From: Sycobia sp. Sy_11
Taxonomy: Eukaryota > Arthropoda > Insecta > Hymenoptera > Epichrysomallidae
NCBI GenBank assembly: GCA_018907035.1
Contig: JACCIC010000034.1
Location: 1,152,001-1,216,000 of the forward strand
DNA: 64,000 bases
Direction of reading: 5' to 3'
Shown here: positions 61,636-64,000 of the stretch, piece after piece
Position numbering within the stretch: the first letter of the stretch is position 1
How the letters are laid out: every line of letters begins with the position of its first letter
Program-made: the position numbers and the translations under genes
The notes under the pieces: generated by a model
The model's database searches: none
What the model was told of the DNA's origin: nothing
Seen by the model: the letters and a program-made list of their open reading frames with translations, nothing else

Positions 61636-64000
61636 GTGAGTATAGGAATACGTTTCAAATCATATTTAACAATCGCAATTGTCATTATAATCAATAACAG
61701 GACAATGAAAACTGAAGAGCGCATACAGAAACAGCCTATTTTTGCAAATTGAATAAGAATCTTGGAAAAATAATATAAATTTCTTTCCAAACCAGACTAT
61801 ATTTTATATATTGACCACTTTCACTTTCTTGGACATTTTTAAAAACAAATAGCCCTGATAATTTAATATTTTAAAACTATACCAAAAACTCGAGAAATAA
61901 ATTAATAAACAGGAAAATAATTTTTATCGAACTATTTATATAAAATCAATCATAAGAGATTAATTAATAAATATTTTTTATTGGTCTTACAGTCCAATCA
62001 ATTCAATCTAAAAATAAAAAATAAAAATAAAAATAAATAAAAATAAAATAAAAATTAAAAATAAAAATTTAATTAAAAATTAAATTAAAATTATAATGAC
62101 AGTCAGACTGTCCTTGTTTACATTCACCCCCGTAGACTAATCTGAAAATAAAATATTAGCTGAAAAAATTCTTTGTTAGTAAAGTGCAGTCTGACTGTCC
62201 CCAACACCCTTACCTAATTGAAGACTTGTCCAACGTTTCGAACTCGCTACGGCTATGGGTCCCTGATGAGGAGCATTATAATTTTAATTTAATTTTTAAT
62301 TTAATTTTAATTTTTAATTTTTATTTTATTTTTATTTATTTTTATTTTTATTTTTTATTTTTAGATTAAATTGATTGGACTGTAACACCAATAAAAAAAT
62401 ATTTATTAATTTGTATATGGGCAGTCGACATAAGTACAATTAAATTGTCATAAGAAATTAAAATTATGCATAATCTGCTATTCTAAGGATTGAAAACCTA
62501 CTCAGAAATTCTAGGAGCAGGTGAAACTATCTCTAATTAAACTTTTTTCTAATTTTTACCGAATGGAAATCTGCTATATTGTAGTTATTTAAATTCATAA
62601 AAAATGTAAGCATTTATGTTTCAACGATTTCAAAATATATGATAATACGTATTGTTTTTCCAAGATGAAAAATGTAAACAAATTATGGTTCCATTTTTTA
62701 TGAAAATCTGTCAAAATGGCGAATAAAAGTTTTTTCCTCGAAGTGAAAAATGGCTTTTTGAATCACTCTATCATTGTTGAAAATTGTATGCTGATTTCAA
62801 TTAATGCACTTTTCGCATTCTATTTGAAATATCTAAGTCTTGTCATTGGCTGTCTTCTACAACATTATATGTAAATGCATAATATTGTGAATATATGAAT
62901 ATATGAATTATTATGAATTGCTGAATAATTTTTATGAAAATCAAAAAATTTCAATTGAAAAAATTGATTCGTTGGAAAATATAGGTAGAGAAAATATAGG
63001 TGTATATCGAGAGAATTTTTCAACGAACTAGATAAATAAAGGGATTTTTATTATTCTTACTATTAAAGCTATATAAAAAATATTTTTTTCATATGTATCA
63101 GAAAAGAATCATATGATAGAAACACCTTCGTCGATCATCTTGTTTTTCAAGAGGTCACGTTTTTTGTTTACCTTTAATCGTCAATGTTTCCATCATACCT
63201 TTGGCCATACAAATCTGTTTTTTCTTCTCTACTTGTTGCAATGATTTAAGATTGAATTGGGTCTTATTTATCATGTCTATAAGCGAGCACTATGACAACT
63301 TGATGAGACTTCAACTTTATTCATTTTATTGCTGAAGTTATAAAAATTTGACCCAATTCGGAGGCCTAACTTCCGCACGAGGCTTATGACACTTACAGCT
63401 CATTTTATTTTAAAAACTGGACAATAAATTATTCTATCTTTCACATATATTGATAAAAGTTCAAAATCTGTAGTAATTTAATTGATAAGCAAGTATATTT
63501 TTCTATATAATTCTGATGCTTTCCATGCAATAATAGTACATTCCGTTGTTCGGAATTCAAACGCTGTATACATGAAAGACAGAAGATCAGATAAATTAGA
63601 TTCCAAGCACAACTTTGCCATATGGAAGGCGCATGCATCTGTAAAGATTATAAACTATTCAGCTACTTATTATGCAAACCTTTTTATTAATTTTCTCATC
63701 ATTTTCATAGATGGCAAAGTATTTTTAAAAGTCTAAAATAATCTCTGTAAAAAATTCTATAAGAAAAATCTTTTTTTAAAAAAAAACTCAAAACATAATT
63801 ACGTAAGAGCGAGAAGAAATATCCCGCGAGTTTCAGTAATCCCCGTGTAAAGCGCGATCATCTTTCGCTATTTTTTTCTGTCAAATCAAGATCATTTTTT
63901 AATGGACACGGTAAAATTTTTTCTTTTTGTGCTCAGCTTTCCCCATCATCAGAAATTTTTCCAGTAACATATAGTGCGGTATCAAGCACTTGCTTTGCGC
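61636..64000 (+). other. Msp300 intron 40, runs off the window
   Basis: No further spectrin-repeat coding was found on the plus strand. Contains the foldback element at 61963-62410. ORFs around 63441-63736 on both strands have no repeat character and look like chance. Confidence 0.6.
61963..62410. mobile_element. Foldback / MITE-like element with about 135-bp inverted arms
   Basis: The left arm (61963-62097) and right arm (62275-62410) are near-perfect reverse complements, with a few mismatches and small indels. Both include a TTATTGGTxTTACAGTCCAA block near the outer end and an A/T-rich simple sequence inward. The core of about 177 bp is unique, with two small palindromes (GACAGTCAGACTGTC near 62097; CAGTCTGACTG near 62186). 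There is no transposase, so it would be non-autonomous. Outer ends read ATTAATAA/TTATTAAT, and a target duplication cannot be separated from the AT-rich flank. Confidence 0.75.

Noticed and set aside
63441..63736. Overlapping ORFs near the right edge as a further Msp300 exon
   Set aside because: No spectrin-repeat pattern and no suitable splice pair found.
1..64000. CRISPR arrays, tRNA or rRNA genes
   Set aside because: No spacer-repeat pattern and no recognisable tRNA or rRNA sequence; tandem arrays present are simple microsatellites.

Overview
This window is insect nuclear DNA, most likely from a hymenopteran (ant, bee or wasp). That placement is an inference from three things: an AT-rich background broken by sharp CpG-rich patches, very dense AT/GA/CA microsatellites, and the protein sequence of the one gene recognised. 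The species cannot be named from the sequence alone. No prokaryotic, viral or organellar gene is visible.

One giant plus-strand gene dominates. It is the insect nesprin-1/SYNE1 orthologue, Msp300, a nuclear-envelope and muscle scaffold of the LINC complex. I assembled 40 coding exons (16756 to 61635) by hand from GT..AG junctions. All joints keep one reading frame, giving 7206 uninterrupted codons. The protein opens with a paired calponin-homology actin-binding domain (residues about 17-277, exons 2-7) and continues as a very long array of spectrin repeats (exons 8-40). The gene runs off the right edge. The C-terminal repeats and any KASH membrane anchor, which would bind SUN proteins in the perinuclear space, are not in the window.

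Layout: 1-16,400 is AT-rich sequence with several CpG-rich patches, many microsatellites and no convincing gene; a short secreted-peptide-like ORF at 973-1071 and a minus-strand ORF at 7975-8286 are weak candidates. At about 16,475-16,801 lies a candidate promoter (TATA-like box plus initiator), a GA-rich 5' UTR with upstream AUGs, and a short first coding exon whose phase-1 donor fits the CH1 exon at 26452. Then come a 9.65 kb intron, a 3.4 kb intron with an internal CpG-rich patch, and the CH exons (29.9-32.9 kb). The spectrin-repeat exons are packed at short intervals (33.2-61.6 kb). The final 2.4 kb is intron and carries a foldback (MITE-like) element.

Points worth a second look are the promoter/first-exon model, a super-repeat of about 215 residues in the 42.9-52.7 kb exons, in-frame cassette-like small exons around 45.6-46.3 kb and 54.95 kb, long perfect intronic inverted repeats, and exons whose third-position GC differs sharply from their neighbours.
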